Shown: positions 12,784 through 23,344, counted from the stretch's first letter. The stretch: DNA of 64,000 bases from Diphasiastrum complanatum (GCA_029204225.1 CM055100.1:16649785-16713784); one strand, 5' to 3'. Notes: generated by a model from the letters alone, not told the origin. Numbers and translations: made by a program.

Positions 12784-13951
12784 CTTCACATGAACATCAC
12801 GTTTAGATATATATGTTCCCATGAATCTTGGGCAGAGCAGCAACTTTAGTTGCACTGCTGATTGTAACTTTACTTCATTGTTTGTGCAGACCAGTTGTTT
12901 AATTTGATTTTGAGCTTGTTTTCTTTATCTATAATCTTACAGAAGAATACTCTCTCTTATTTTTTGGTCAGATTTGCTGCTTTTTAAGTATAAATGTGTA
13001 ATCCCTGGCAAATTCAAGGACTTGTTGTGTTGCAGTATATTACCATTTATATTCTCGATCAAGGTGATCACAAAGGCCAAATTTGATAGAACTGAAGCAT
13101 TATTTTGAGAACAAACATATGTTATGGTATTCAAAAAACATACATTTTCAACTCTTGTCGAATGGCTTTCTGGGTTTCCTAATGGTAATGCATTTTTCTT
13201 GCATCGAAAGAAGTGGTTTTTAATGATAAGGTCAAATACATCTACCTCTATTCTACAGCTCACTTAGCATGCTATTTCTAACTGATAGCAAATTTGTTTC
13301 AAAATGTGCATGCCGGACAGTTGCAGTCATGGAGTCCAATTGTGAAATCGTCGCTAAAACCGGATGCTTTATGGACAGAAACCATGGCTCGATATGAAGT
13401 TTCTCACAGCAGCTGTAACTAGTCAGAGAACGGACAATGATGTATCTTTAGTATTGTTGCTTTTTTTGTGCAAAGTCTTGTAGAATGTTCAAAATGATAA
13501 GTATTAATTGGTAGCATTTGGATTTAAATATATACTAGTGTATTCTTCACTCTGAGCTGGTGAGTTTCATTTGAATACAATCATCGCCATTTGAAAGCAT
13601 TTTATAAAAGCGGGTAAAACAATTTTGTCAACCCTACTTGCTATTGCCCACTATATTTTTACCTTCCATGCTACTTTCACCGTGGTAGTTCTCACTCATA
13701 CCTTTTTTGAAGAAGTGCCATCATGTAATGTATTATGAGAAATAGTTCTGTGTGTTAATGATCAATACTAAAAAGTACAATAAAGTTCTACACCCTTTCT
13801 CTTCTCTGAAGTTGAAGTGACATTAATTTTGTCTGCACATTTCCTCTTCTCTACAGATATGCTGTCAGAAGCAGGTTCGCCCATTTTTTTTTTTCACATT
13901 CTGAAGTGCTAGCTAAAGTAGGTGTTGACTTATGTTTCTTGTTTATCTAGG
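12784..13951 (+). other. 3' flank/UTR of RLCK gene
   Basis: AT-rich sequence after the RLCK stop codon. It should contain the 3' UTR and polyadenylation site, but I see no single convincing signal. No further conserved exon is visible. Confidence 0.4.
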
Positions 13952-14264
13952 CATAGTTGCATAGAAACACGTTTCTGGGCAAAAATGTTCCCAGACACGC
14001 ATCGTTGAACAGGAAAAAAAATTCAGATATCATTAAAATTATGGCAAATTTTTTTAATTAATGCTGACAAATATTTCTGAAACATGATTCTTACTGTAGT
14101 TTACCTAATTATTCTTACTGCCCTTAATTAGAGCTTTAATCTGTTACCCATATTCCCCACAAAATTTTAAAAAAAAAAACGTTTTTAAAAAATGCTCCCC
14201 CAAACCAGAAATGCGTTTAGAACGTGTTTTTTTAACGTGTTTCTAGAAACCCTAAGCAACTATG
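13952..14264. mobile_element. MITE-like element, CATAGTTGC inverted ends
   Basis: The left end reads CATAGTTGCATAGAAACACG. The reverse complement of the right end reads CATAGTTGCTTAGGGTTTC, then GAAACACG. The ends are thus inverted repeats with a small indel, enclosing about 310 bp of AT-rich non-coding DNA. That is the size and structure of a MITE. A target duplication is not clear, so the superfamily is open. Confidence 0.55.
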
Positions 14265-14924
14265 ATCGGAGGATAGTCAAGCCTTTCATGGTATTCAACA
14301 AAATTTGCCCAAAGACAAACTTTTCTCTTTTTCTAAAGACTAAACTTTTACTTGTTTTTTACTATTTAATGCAATGCTTAACTCTTTTTTTTTTTTATTT
14401 ATGTTTGTTGCTAAGAGTAATTTTAACTAAAGGGGCCCATGGTTGCTCAGACTACCATCTTTACTAGCACTCATGTCGCAAGAGCTTGTGGTGATTGAAG
14501 GACTAGAGACAAGTCCAAACTTTTTAAGTGGATTGGATACATGGCTCTATCCATGTCTAATATATGTATTTTTCCTTTTAGCTTATTGTCACTCACATTT
14601 AGGAGGAAATAGTTTTGGATGCTTGCTCTGCGAAAAATGTGTCACTTTGACAAAATGCCTTAGGATTTGATTTACATGGTGCCTTCGCTTTTACTAGGGC
14701 ACCTTTGGCATTTTGTAAGGCAATGTCGTCTTTTTTGCATGTCACAAAACATGTGTAAAAACACAGTGTTGTGTTTTTCGTGTTTTCTTCGCCTGTGAGA
14801 ATTTATTTGTATTTTTGCAAACAGTTGCGTTTTAATCGTCTGTCTTATTTTACATGTAAATACGCAGACTGTGCGACAACGTGAGTAAAAATGCAGCATG
14901 AATGGAGGCAAATTAAAATGGGAT
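14265..14924. other. intergenic, no gene seen
   Basis: AT-rich, with short unconserved reading frames only. An 11-12 bp inverted pair (GACAAAATGCC near 14,648 and GGCATTTTGT near 14,707) is the only structure noticed. Confidence 0.4.
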
Positions 14925-15033
14925 TTAAGAGAGTAGAGGAGATAAATCCAACAAATTCAGACAATATCTTATTCTTTTCAATTTGGTCTTGATCTAAGTC
15001 TACAGAGTTAAGAATCTTTGACAATTCAGATGC
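14925..15033 (-). pseudogene. gypsy gag remnant, 3' piece
   Basis: On the minus strand this flank of the copia insertion continues, in frame after one copy of the 5-bp target GATGC, the gag reading frame that ends at 20,109 (see the 20,109-20,770 entry). The piece begins ASELSKILNSV and stays open for about 30 codons before decaying. Confidence 0.5.
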
Positions 15034-15635
15034 ATTTCAAATAAATCCAAAATTGGCTTAGCTAATGGCAAAGCATCCTAATGCTACCTTTGATACACAT
15101 GAACTTGACAAAGCAATCAAGAGACAAAAGAAACTAATAAAAGGTACTGATGGCAGCCAAAAACAACAGCATACCAGCCCTACAACAGTAGCCTACCACT
15201 TTTGAGAACCTCTTAAGATCATACCCAAAAGCTTGAAGACAATACACAAAGCAATGCTCTCAATGGAGGAAGAAACTGTGACAATAATCTATTGATCTCT
15301 CTCAACAATACAATAAGTTTCTCCAACCTGTTCTCCACGAATTTCAGTCTAATATAGGTGAGAGAGATGACTCTCTCTCCTCTCTCTAGAACTTAGGACC
15401 CAATTTTAGGGCACCAGTAGCCTAAAATAGCCAATTTTGGCCTATATGTCCAAATAACATGATTTTGGTGTCATTTCGAAGGTCCTGAAGTTTGAGACTT
15501 CTTCAATATGAAATATATACTAAAATAAAAGTATCTAGGCCTCTTTCACATGTGTGAAAGGTTAGATCCAAAACTATGTACAAAAATTGCCAATTTAGGC
15601 CTCAAACTAGCTAGGAAACGTTGACAATTTTCACA
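15034..15635 (-). repeat. 3' LTR of copia (15-20 kb)
   Basis: About 570 bp of this copy match the 5' LTR at 19,540-20,108 with few differences, including a GA/CT-rich block and the GTGAAAGAGGCCTAG segment. The outer end is shortened relative to the 5' LTR. Confidence 0.9.
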
Positions 15636-15714
15636 CTCCCTCTTCAACTTAACTTGCTAGTTTTACAACATTACTTTGCTCCAACTTAAGAATGATCTCC
15701 ATCATAATAATAGA

Positions 15715-16602
15715 TCACTTCTCAAGTGTTCTAATACGTACAATATGAAGTACAACATAATTGATATAGATAATAGTGTCCATATAGGATGCTTCACTAT
15801 TTCTTACATCAATTTTACATAGAATGGTGAACAAGATACATGTAAAAGAACATAAAATCATAATGAAAGAATTCCTCCATGTATCCACCTTTGAATTCTC
15901 TGTAAAACAGCAGTAAACAAGTTGTAAGTGAAAATAACCAACAAGTGTTTGCATGCCTCCTCCATATTCCACTATGCCCATAGTGAATGCATCATGTATC
16001 TCCATGAACGAACCTCCATCACCACCTTGCCTTTGTAGATCTCCAATCCATGAAAGCCCTTGAGTGAATGAATGCCGAAATGATGTGTTCTTTGCTCCAT
16101 TTGAATGAGCAAAACCTGAACCCAAAATACTTGAAGTATCTCCACAAGATTTGCATACAACCCTTGATCCTACATTGTCAACAATTTGCCAATTTGCCAA
16201 CACTAGGATGCTAGATCTTGAACTTTGCTCAGAAGTAAACATATTGACCACTTCAATATCTTTCAAAATTTGAATGATTGCATGTACTTGATTAATGATA
16301 ACTATTCCATCTCCAAGATCCAAAGGATGCAAAACTATGGAACTAGTTTCATTGAATTTTGACAATTCCAACACATTGACATGACAATGTTCATACATGA
16401 GATTAAACAAGTAAGGTAGAGTAAAAGGACACTTCCTTGCTGCTCCAAGAACCTTACTTGAACCTTCAAGAACCTGTAAAAACAGATCCAAAATGCTTTT
16501 CCCATGTGGCTCCCCTTTGATGCTTTTGACTAGCTTCCAATTGCTATTTGCCTCTTGGTGTTGATGAAGCAATTCAAGATCAACATCTTGATCTTCCAAC
16601 AA
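15715..16602 (-). CDS. unknown retroelement ORF, 295 aa (module B)
   Basis: I do not recognise this protein. It lies just upstream of the polypurine tract, where copia elements carry RNase H, but it has none of the RNase H motifs. It begins MLEDQDVDLELLHQ and has a hydrophobic stretch near residues 245-262 (FIMILCSFTCILFTIL) followed by CKIDVRNSEAS. The same order (EDQEVDL, LMFEHFHVDV, QDGDGGSF, CKIDVRNSEAS) occurs, broken into frames, in the plus-strand copia element at 24.2-25.5 kb. Captured host sequence or an env-like ORF are both possible. Confidence 0.5.
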   Translation of the reverse strand: MLEDQDVDLELLHQHQEANSNWKLVKSIKGEPHGKSILDLFLQVLEGSSKVLGAARKCPFTLPYLFNLMYEHCHVNVLELSKFNETSSIVLHPLDLGDGIVIINQVHAIIQILKDIEVVNMFTSEQSSRSSILVLANWQIVDNVGSRVVCKSCGDTSSILGSGFAHSNGAKNTSFRHSFTQGLSWIGDLQRQGGDGGSFMEIHDAFTMGIVEYGGGMQTLVGYFHLQLVYCCFTENSKVDTWRNSFIMILCSFTCILFTILCKIDVRNSEASYMDTIIYINYVVLHIVRIRTLEK

Positions 16603-16633
16603 AACATCAAGGACTTTGCATTTATAAACATCT

Positions 16634-17800
16634 TTAGATACTCCCTCTCAAACACATGATTAACATCCCACAAGATCTCATCATTGCTTGATTTTTTTCA
16701 CTATAGTTAGTGAGAACAATGTCACCATCATAAACCAAAAGATAGATTTCTACAATTCTATCCAACATGAAGTAGAGTAGATGAAATTGAGTATCAAACC
16801 TAATCAAAACAGCCCATTTGAGTTCAAACCAAACCTCAATGAGCTCACCAATGAGATTTTCCTTGCCTTGAAGAAATTGCCACTTGAGTTGCTCCATGTA
16901 GTCTTCTTCATCCAACCTTTTGCCATCTTGATCATGCATGAACACTCCACCACAATTATAGCATCCTTTGAGTTGATGAAGAGATTTAAGATCCATGCCT
17001 TGGATCTTCTCAAGAGTCACTCTTCCTTTGCCCTTTCCTTCACAAGGCTCCCTCTCAATGATCACACCACAAAAGTTAGCAATCTCCCTCTTGATAGTTG
17101 CATCATAAGAAATGGAAGAATCTCGAACATTAGAAGCCATGAAAAGCACACATAGTACCTTCAACATAAGAATGATTGAAGTACTTTTTTGTGTCAAGCC
17201 TGGACTTCTAATCAGTGATATAGGTAATGATAATGAACCCTCACTATCATTCACAAAAGCATCATTCAAGGTACATCCTACTTCAAACACTTCACATTCA
17301 TCTCTCTCTTTTGACTTGAGATCTTCCTCACCAAGTCTCATGATAGAACCTTTTGATCTACTTTCTTTATGAATATATGTGACACCACTTGTTGCACAAA
17401 TGACTTTCTTGGACTCATCACATAAAGATGCAAAAGAACCTTTTTCTTCAAACATGCTCAAAGCACCATCTTTTTCCAAATGAGTAAATAAGTCATTAGC
17501 AACAACCATTTCCAAAGACAAGTTTTCATCACCTTTATTGATGAAGTTAGCTCTCTTCTTACCTTTTCCATTTTTGCACTTGCCATGTAGTTCCATTGAA
17601 GAGCCACCAAGACTTGAAAATCTATGAGTAGAAGAGTTCAAACATGATACTAATTTAGCACCACGTGACTCCATTTGACTAGTAGGTAGCACTAGTCCAT
17701 CTTCAAGATCCAATGGATCCAGAACATTGATCATAGATTCACCAAATGTTGCCAAGTTAGCACAACAATAACTATCTCCAAGAAGCACATTAGATCTCAA
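16634..17800 (-). CDS. unknown retroelement ORF, 388 aa (module A)
   Basis: Open for 388 codons in the position where integrase and reverse transcriptase would follow the protease. I see no DDE, YVDD or other pol motif. Visible items are VLDPLDLEDGLVLPT near the N-terminus, a Lys-rich segment GKCKNGKGKKRAN, a short hydrophobic run (SIILMLKVLCVLFMAS), SYDATIKR, KIQGMDL and a lone CYNC pair. A related piece (SYDAIIKR...KIQCMDL) is encoded on the plus strand at 62,038-62,165. The start methionine choice is arbitrary because the frame overlaps the preceding protease ORF by four bases. Confidence 0.5.
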   Translation of the reverse strand: MRSNVLLGDSYCCANLATFGESMINVLDPLDLEDGLVLPTSQMESRGAKLVSCLNSSTHRFSSLGGSSMELHGKCKNGKGKKRANFINKGDENLSLEMVVANDLFTHLEKDGALSMFEEKGSFASLCDESKKVICATSGVTYIHKESRSKGSIMRLGEEDLKSKERDECEVFEVGCTLNDAFVNDSEGSLSLPISLIRSPGLTQKSTSIILMLKVLCVLFMASNVRDSSISYDATIKREIANFCGVIIEREPCEGKGKGRVTLEKIQGMDLKSLHQLKGCYNCGGVFMHDQDGKRLDEEDYMEQLKWQFLQGKENLIGELIEVWFELKWAVLIRFDTQFHLLYFMLDRIVEIYLLVYDGDIVLTNYSEKNQAMMRSCGMLIMCLRGSI

Positions 17801-18486
17801 TCTAGATCTAGCATAAGGAAGCTCTTTAGACTTTGCATAAGATCCATTTCATTCCTCTTGTTAGACATAACAAATGCATCAAGCTTGTAAAGTCTACCTT
17901 GTCTATTGCCCCTAGCAATCAAGACATCTCCCTTAGTAATGAAGCAAACATCCCCAACAAACTTTGTCTTGTACCCTTTGTTTAACATTTGACCAACACT
18001 TAGCAAATTCCTTGAAAGTGAAGGAATGTAAAGAACATCGTCAAGCCTTTCATTCCTATTAGTAGAAAGACAAATATGAATTGAGCCAATACCTTTGATC
18101 ATACACTCACCACCATTTGGCATGTGAACCACTTTCTTGGTTCCAACATAAGAGATCAAAGAAGTAAAGAACTCCTTGTGACTAGTCATGTGTGAACTAG
18201 ATCCACTATCTATCCACCATGAATCCTTGTCACTTCCACTTGACATTAGACTTGAAGAACACCTCATGAGAGAATCACAAGAATCTAGATCCTCATTAGA
18301 AGTACAAAAGTTGATTTGCTTGCTACCTTCATTACTTTGCTTCTTATGACATTCATTTGCAAAATGACCTTTTATCCCAGAATAAGACTTTGACTTATCT
18401 TTCTTTCTAAAAATAACTTCTATCTTGAACCTGGCTGGTTTCCAAGCATAGAAAGGAAGATTGAAAACACATGCAACACTTTGCAC
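17797..18486 (-). CDS. copia zinc-knuckle/protease fragment, 229 aa
   Basis: This is the only canonical copia coding sequence in the element. A degenerate gag zinc knuckle (KGHFANECHK, with the first two cysteines replaced by Ser) precedes the aspartic protease motif WWIDSGSSSHMT. The usual protease tail follows: PNGGECMIKGIGSI, LDDVLYIPSLSRNLLSVGQM and LYKLDAF. The GAG-pre-integrase HRRLGH motif that should come next is missing; the frame instead runs into the unknown ORF. Confidence 0.8.
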   Translation of the reverse strand: MQSVACVFNLPFYAWKPARFKIEVIFRKKDKSKSYSGIKGHFANECHKKQSNEGSKQINFCTSNEDLDSCDSLMRCSSSLMSSGSDKDSWWIDSGSSSHMTSHKEFFTSLISYVGTKKVVHMPNGGECMIKGIGSIHICLSTNRNERLDDVLYIPSLSRNLLSVGQMLNKGYKTKFVGDVCFITKGDVLIARGNRQGRLYKLDAFVMSNKRNEMDLMQSLKSFLMLDLD

Positions 18487-19440
18487 ACACTAAGAATGGA
18501 TTACAAACTCAAATCAGCTTGAACACACTCTTGCTTAAGCTCTCAAACTTTCCAGCAAGTGACCAAATCAAGTTATGGTGTGAAGAGTTACTTGCATTCT
18601 TAGGAAATACAAAAGACTAGACTGCCAAGAATACCTAGAATTGAACAAACTTGATCAACATATGATCAACACACTAAGATATTGATTCAAAATGTAAACC
18701 CACATGTAAACCACACTTCTAAAAGTTTATAAACTCCAGCAAGTGATAAATACAAGCTTTAGAGGTGAATGAAAGAGCACACTTAGTGAATCACAAGACT
18801 AGCTTCACTAGCTTGTCAAATCTTGGTGTTTAGATGTAGATCTAAGGTCACTTCACATGAGAATGTTCCTCAACCTGTTAAGAACCTGAAAACACATTTT
18901 CATAATGGTTAAGACCTTCCAGCAAATGCTCCAATCAAATTACATTAGGACAGTTACTTACATGCTCAATAAAGTACACCAAAATTTATGCAAAAGATTG
19001 TTGACAATCTGTTCACCCAAAAGGGGATCTTTCATCCAAGTGGGAGCTTTGCTCAGCATTTTGGAGAAATGCAAGATCACTCAAAGAGTATTTGTCATCC
19101 ACTTAAAGGAGAAGGTTCATCCACTTAAGGAGAGTGTTCATCCACAAAGGAGAGTGTTCATCCACAGAAGTGGAGATTGTCAACAATACATTGTTAGTAT
19201 TGAATATGCACAAGCCTCACAATCAACAAATGATTAGGTGTTATGATTCAATCCAAAATAGCTTCTTATCAGCCTCTGATCTTCAATAGACCTGAAATAT
19301 GCTTTTGATCCACAAGTTCAACTCACAAAACAAAGATTAGTAAGATTTGATCAACAATGCAATGCATAATCATGCTAGAACTTGATCAAACATCCAAATA
19401 TCACCATAAATGGAAACCTTACTAAAAATAATAGCCAACT
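18487..19440 (-). other. copia leader, gag not recognisable
   Basis: This lies between the protease ORF and the primer-binding site, where about 250 codons of gag would be expected. No gag motif survives. At about 19,107-19,170 a short plus-strand phrase GTTCATCCAC-AAGGAGAG repeats three to four times. Confidence 0.5.
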
Positions 19441-19453
19441 AGCTCTGATACCA
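19441..19453 (-). other. copia primer-binding site
   Basis: The minus strand reads TGGTATCAGAGCT, the initiator Met-tRNA complement used by plant copia elements. It lies directly inside the 5' LTR. Confidence 0.9.
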
Positions 19454-20108
19454 TGTGAAAAAAGTGGATCTTGAATGGATCCAAACTCCCAAAATACTTG
19501 GCTAAAATCTTTGCACAACAAGCTACAAAAGCTAGAAATGGTAAAGCATCCTAATGCTACCTTTGATTCACATGAACTTGACAAAGCATTCAAGAGACAA
19601 AAGAAACTAATAAAAGGTACTGATGGCAGCCAAAAACAACAACATACTAGCCCTACAACAGCAGCCTACCACTTTTGGAAACCTCTTAAGATCATACACA
19701 AAAGCTTGAAGACAATACACAAAGCAATGCTCTCAATGGAGGAAGAAACTGTGACAATAATCTATTGATCTCTCTCAACAATACAATAAGTTTCTCCAAC
19801 CTGTTCTCCACAAATTTTAGCCTAATATAGGTGAGAGAGATGACTCTCTCTCCTCTCTCTAGAACTTAGGACCCAATTTCAGGACACCAATAGCCTAAAA
19901 TAGCCAATTTTGGCCTATATGTCCAAATAACATGATTTTGGTGTCATTTTGAAGGTCCTGAAGTTTGAGACTTCTTCAATATGAAATATATACTAAAATA
20001 AAAGTATCTAGGCCTTTTTCACACGTGTTAAAGGTTAGATCCAAAACTATGTACAAAAATTGCCAAATTAGGCCTCAAACTAGCTAGGAAATGTTGACAA
20101 TTTTCACA
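19454..20108 (-). repeat. 5' LTR of copia (15-20 kb), 655 bp
   Basis: Starts TGTGAAAAT and ends TTTCACA on the minus strand. It is the longer, better-preserved partner of the 15,034-15,635 LTR. It has the same length as the LTR at 61,066-61,720, though the body sequence differs. Confidence 0.9.
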
Positions 20109-20770
20109 GATGCCACCATTGTGGAATCATATGCTTTCGCGACTCGTACGACATCATCGAAAGTTTGAAGCACATTACGTTTGCACTCATTCTGATAATT
20201 CTGTAGGCAGACCTAGGATAAACTGCCACAGTGCCAATTTTGCATCGAATGAGAGAACTTTATTCCATAAATCCATAAAATCTTGCAGGTACGAGTCCAA
20301 ACTCTGAGTACCCATTTTGCAGTTAACAAATCTTTGGTAAAAATTTGAGTCATCTACAACCACAAACAACTTTATGAACACCTTCCATAAACTCATCCCA
20401 TGTGGTAGGTTTTGGTTGTAGATCACGCCACCACGACGAAGCTTTCCCATGGAAGAACAGAATCACATTCTCAATCTTTTTTTCTTCAAGAATTCCATGC
20501 AGATTAAAATAACCGGTCCACTTGGTTAACCTGTCATCTACAACTTCGGGTTTTTTCTCTTTCTTCTCCCCCAAAAACGTTTAGGCTGAAAGCCCAAATT
20601 TGGTGCGGATAAAGTTTTCACTTGATTCAACAGTACTTCCATTTTTTGATCCCTTAAAGTGTTCCTGTTGTTTATTTCATTAAGCGCTTGGCTTAATGAC
20701 TGGCAAATTTGCAGATAGGTGGGCATTGTACCTGACCATCGAGAGCTGCATTTGCATTAGCATCTGCCAT
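20109..20770 (-). pseudogene. Ty3/gypsy gag, 5' part
   Basis: The minus-strand start is ATG at 20,768-20,770 (MADANANAALDGQ). Separate frames then give the retrotransposon gag domain: LTKWTGYFNLHGI, FFHGKASSWWRDLQP, TTWDEFMEG, QRFVNCKMGTQSLDSYLQDF and FILGLPTELSE. At least three frameshifts or stops break it. A copia element cuts the gene at 20,108. The continuation lies at 14,925-15,033 and rejoins in frame if the element and one GATGC copy are removed. No pol from this gypsy element is present. Confidence 0.75.
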
Positions 20771-21211
20771 TTTGATTTCCTGACATGCAAAATTAGCTTA
20801 ATTAGTCGAGATCCAATTATCAACTAATAAGTGAAAAGTTCAGAACCTCATAACTGGCCAATAATACTCATCAAGGTCTTCCACTCATTTAAGCAAAATT
20901 TCATTTTTGGCCTCCTTCAACAAGCAAAACTTCAAAATGATGTTGTCACCTATCCAAATTGGATGCATGATGGCTCAAATTAGAGGCAATCCATCATATC
21001 TTTAAGCTATTAATGAGAACCAATAGGTTCAGAATCCCATTTCTCTGTCTTCAAGCTGCAAAAGAGAAGAGAGGGAGGAAGAAAGAGCAGGACGTAATGT
21101 GTTATTCCATATCAAAGAGTTGTTCATGATAAAGACCGAATGGCACTTAACAGGCTTGTCTGGGAAGAGGTTGAATCGAAGGGCCACATGGAGGTGATAA
21201 GAAAAGATTGC
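20771..21211. other. non-coding between two TE remnants
   Basis: No gene seen. This should include the leader of the gypsy gag fragment, but no primer-binding site or LTR end is evident. Confidence 0.35.
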
Positions 21212-21782
21212 TTACTTTAAGGCAGCCTTTCTGTTTGATCTTGCCAAAGCTTTAAAAGAACTACGAGTAAGGACTTTTTTGGCTCGATTTTGTCCCATTT
21301 CAATGCGAGGACTCCAAAGTTGAGAGGCTAGAGTAGGAATATCGGTGGCCGAGCTTTCAAAAGAAAGTTCATCAAAATAAGTTACTGCAGTGGGACTCTC
21401 CTTGTAATGGTTGTCGCCATTGATACGAGTTTTATATTTTCTCTGTTCGGAGTCTAAAGAAGAGTTCTCAAATAGACTACTCGCGAGAAGGATCTCTTTG
21501 AAAGTCTTAGCCTTAAGTTTTGTCTTTTTTTCATGAGGCATATGAATGTTGTCTTCAATATTCTTTGATGATAGGATCTGCCCCTCTCTCTGTGTGCGCT
21601 CATGATGTATAGGATTTGGTTCTTCCCTTCCATGTTCATACTCGAAATGGGACTTCTTTGAAGATAATTTGTTGCATTAACAATTGTGGAAGGACTGTTT
21701 CCAATCTACAAGCATGCACTAGCTGATGGATTTCCCTTATTTGTGGATATTGACCTCTCCATTTCCACACTATTCCCTTCTA
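21212..21782 (-). pseudogene. LINE-like ORF1 remnant, 3' part
   Basis: Minus-strand frames here continue the coding remnant at 26,142-27,614, which the copia insertion splits. Starting from the right flank the frame reads through the empty site for about 26 codons before a stop. A later frame of 109 codons (21,212-21,541) is Lys/Ser-rich and ends SNRKAALK. The protein is not recognisable on its own; the assignment rests on continuity with the right-hand part. Confidence 0.4.
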
Positions 21783-21787
21783 TTTCT

Positions 21788-22076
21788 TGTGAAAGATTTC
21801 AACTAGTTTTCCTATTTTGTTCATATTTGTATATTTGGCAATTGAGGCCAATTTTCAGATCCACATGTGTGAAATACAGTAGCTTACTGTTATTGTATGA
21901 AAAAAAATATTATTTTATGTTTTGGTTCATGTTTGATCAAGATCTATTAGAGTTTGCATCTCATTCTTAGTGTAAATGTTGATTTTTCTACATTGGCAAG
22001 ATTGGTGAATTGCTTGTTTTTTCTAACCAAAGATCAAAGGGATATTTTGGATCTTAATGGTCTGAAAATCTTCACA
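21788..22076 (+). repeat. 5' LTR, 289 bp, internally deleted
   Basis: Matches both ends of the 613-bp 3' LTR (TGTGAAA...CTTCACA) but lacks about 340 bp from the middle. The deletion lies exactly between two ATTTTCA copies in the 3' LTR (25,592 and 25,932). Confidence 0.9.
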
Positions 22077-22090
22077 TGGTATCAGAGCTT
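22077..22090 (+). other. copia primer-binding site
   Basis: TGGTATCAGAGCTT immediately follows the 5' LTR and complements the 3' end of initiator Met-tRNA. Confidence 0.95.
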
Positions 22091-22675
22091 GTGTTTCAGG
22101 TTTTGAAGAAAGCATTCACAATCTATCAATGATTTGGAGAAGATATCAATGCTAGAGCATGCTAGATTGGATTCTACACCAAAATCGAGTTTCTTGCATA
22201 TGTAAATTGGATCTTTTGTAGATCAAAACCCTATACAGAGTTATAATCTTGATCAATGCCGATTTCTCACAATTCATGTTGGATTTGGCCAATTTTTAGA
22301 GCATTGGAAAAAGCTAAGTGGCGGCTAATAGATTGCATATAAAGTTTTTGGCATTTGCATGTAGATTTTAAAATAATCCATTTTTTGTGATTTTGTCAAA
22401 CCCTAATTCTGATTGGACCTCTAGATTGTGAGGTTACTGGACTTCATTTGAGTGTGTTTCAATCTTAGAAAGTGGAAAGAGTCATTAGATTGAGGATCGA
22501 TTATACGTTGATCAAGATTTCACTATTCTATGTGTTGATTTGCTTGGTATAAGTGCTAGAAGAGAATTGAGTAGTTTCATATCTTTGTGATTTCCTTTTG
22601 AAAACATTTATTGTTGTTCAAAGGAGTGCTTTGTGCATTGAAATAGGTTGAAAGAGAGGATCAGGCCATTGCTAC

Positions 22676-23344
22676 ATGGCTACATCAAGTGGAGTTATGT
22701 TGGAAGCCAATGATAGGCTTACCTCAAGTAACTATTCATTGTGGAAAGTGAAGATGGAATCACTTCTTGAGATGATTGATATTTTGGATATTTTTGTAGG
22801 TTTTGAGGAGAGACCAACAACACAACAAGATCAAATGAGGTATGGCAAGAGGGCCAAGAATGATCTACACATGATAAAGATGAATGTTACCAATGAGCTT
22901 CTCAAAGAAGTTGGTAAGCTTACTTCATCAAAGGATGCTTGGGACTCATTAAAGAAGATTTATGAATCCAAGTCTACTTCTAGAGTGTTGACTCTAAGAA
23001 GGCAAATATTTTCTTATTTGCAAAAGAGTGAAGAAAGTCCAAATACTTTTATTTTGAGAGTGTAAGCATTGAATGATATTTTAGCTTGCATTGATGAGAT
23101 CATTTTGGAAGGAGAGATTGTTCAAGTTCTTCTTAATGGATTGTTGGATGCTCATGCTAAAATTGTTCAAAGTCTTGCTATTCAAAAGACTTTGCCAATT
23201 TTGATTGACCTTCAAGAGATCTTGATCAATGTTGTACATTCAGATATTCATGGAATTACTACAATTAGCAATAATGGAGCTAAGATTTATGTAACCTTCA
23301 TTGATGATTTTAGTAGATTTTGTTGGATCTATCTACTAACTTAG
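22676..23344 (+). pseudogene. copia gag, fused to start of integrase
   Basis: Codons from 22,676 give a copia gag N-terminus (LTSSNYSLWKVKMESLL, then KDAWDSLKKIYES and LTLRRQIFSYLQ). A TAA at 23,063-23,065 interrupts it. The same frame continues with gag-like LNDILACIDE and then, without zinc knuckle, protease or pre-integrase domain, passes into integrase (VVHSDIHGI, YVTFIDDFSRFCWIYLL). A large in-frame deletion must have joined gag to integrase. A stop at 23,342 ends the frame. Confidence 0.8.

Larger units (their letters stand above)
15034..20108 (-). mobile_element. copia element with non-canonical internal ORFs
   Basis: Complete, non-autonomous copia-type element of 5,075 bp. The 5' LTR is 19,454-20,108 (TGTGAAAAT...TTTCACA), the primer-binding site is 19,441-19,453, the polypurine tract about 15,636-15,646 and the 3' LTR 15,034-15,635. 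The 3' LTR has lost about 37 bp internally and about 14 bp at its outer end. GATGC target copies lie at 15,029-15,033 and 20,109-20,113. Internally only a decayed zinc knuckle and protease are recognisable; gag, integrase, reverse transcriptase and RNase H are absent. Two long unknown ORFs fill that space. The element interrupts a gypsy gag gene. Confidence 0.85.

Noticed and set aside
16781-17372. Plus-strand frames of 124 and 86 codons
   Set aside because: Antisense shadows of the 388-codon minus-strand retroelement ORF.
19107-19170. CRISPR-like short direct repeats
   Set aside because: Only three to four short degenerate phrases without spacers, within plant retroelement DNA.
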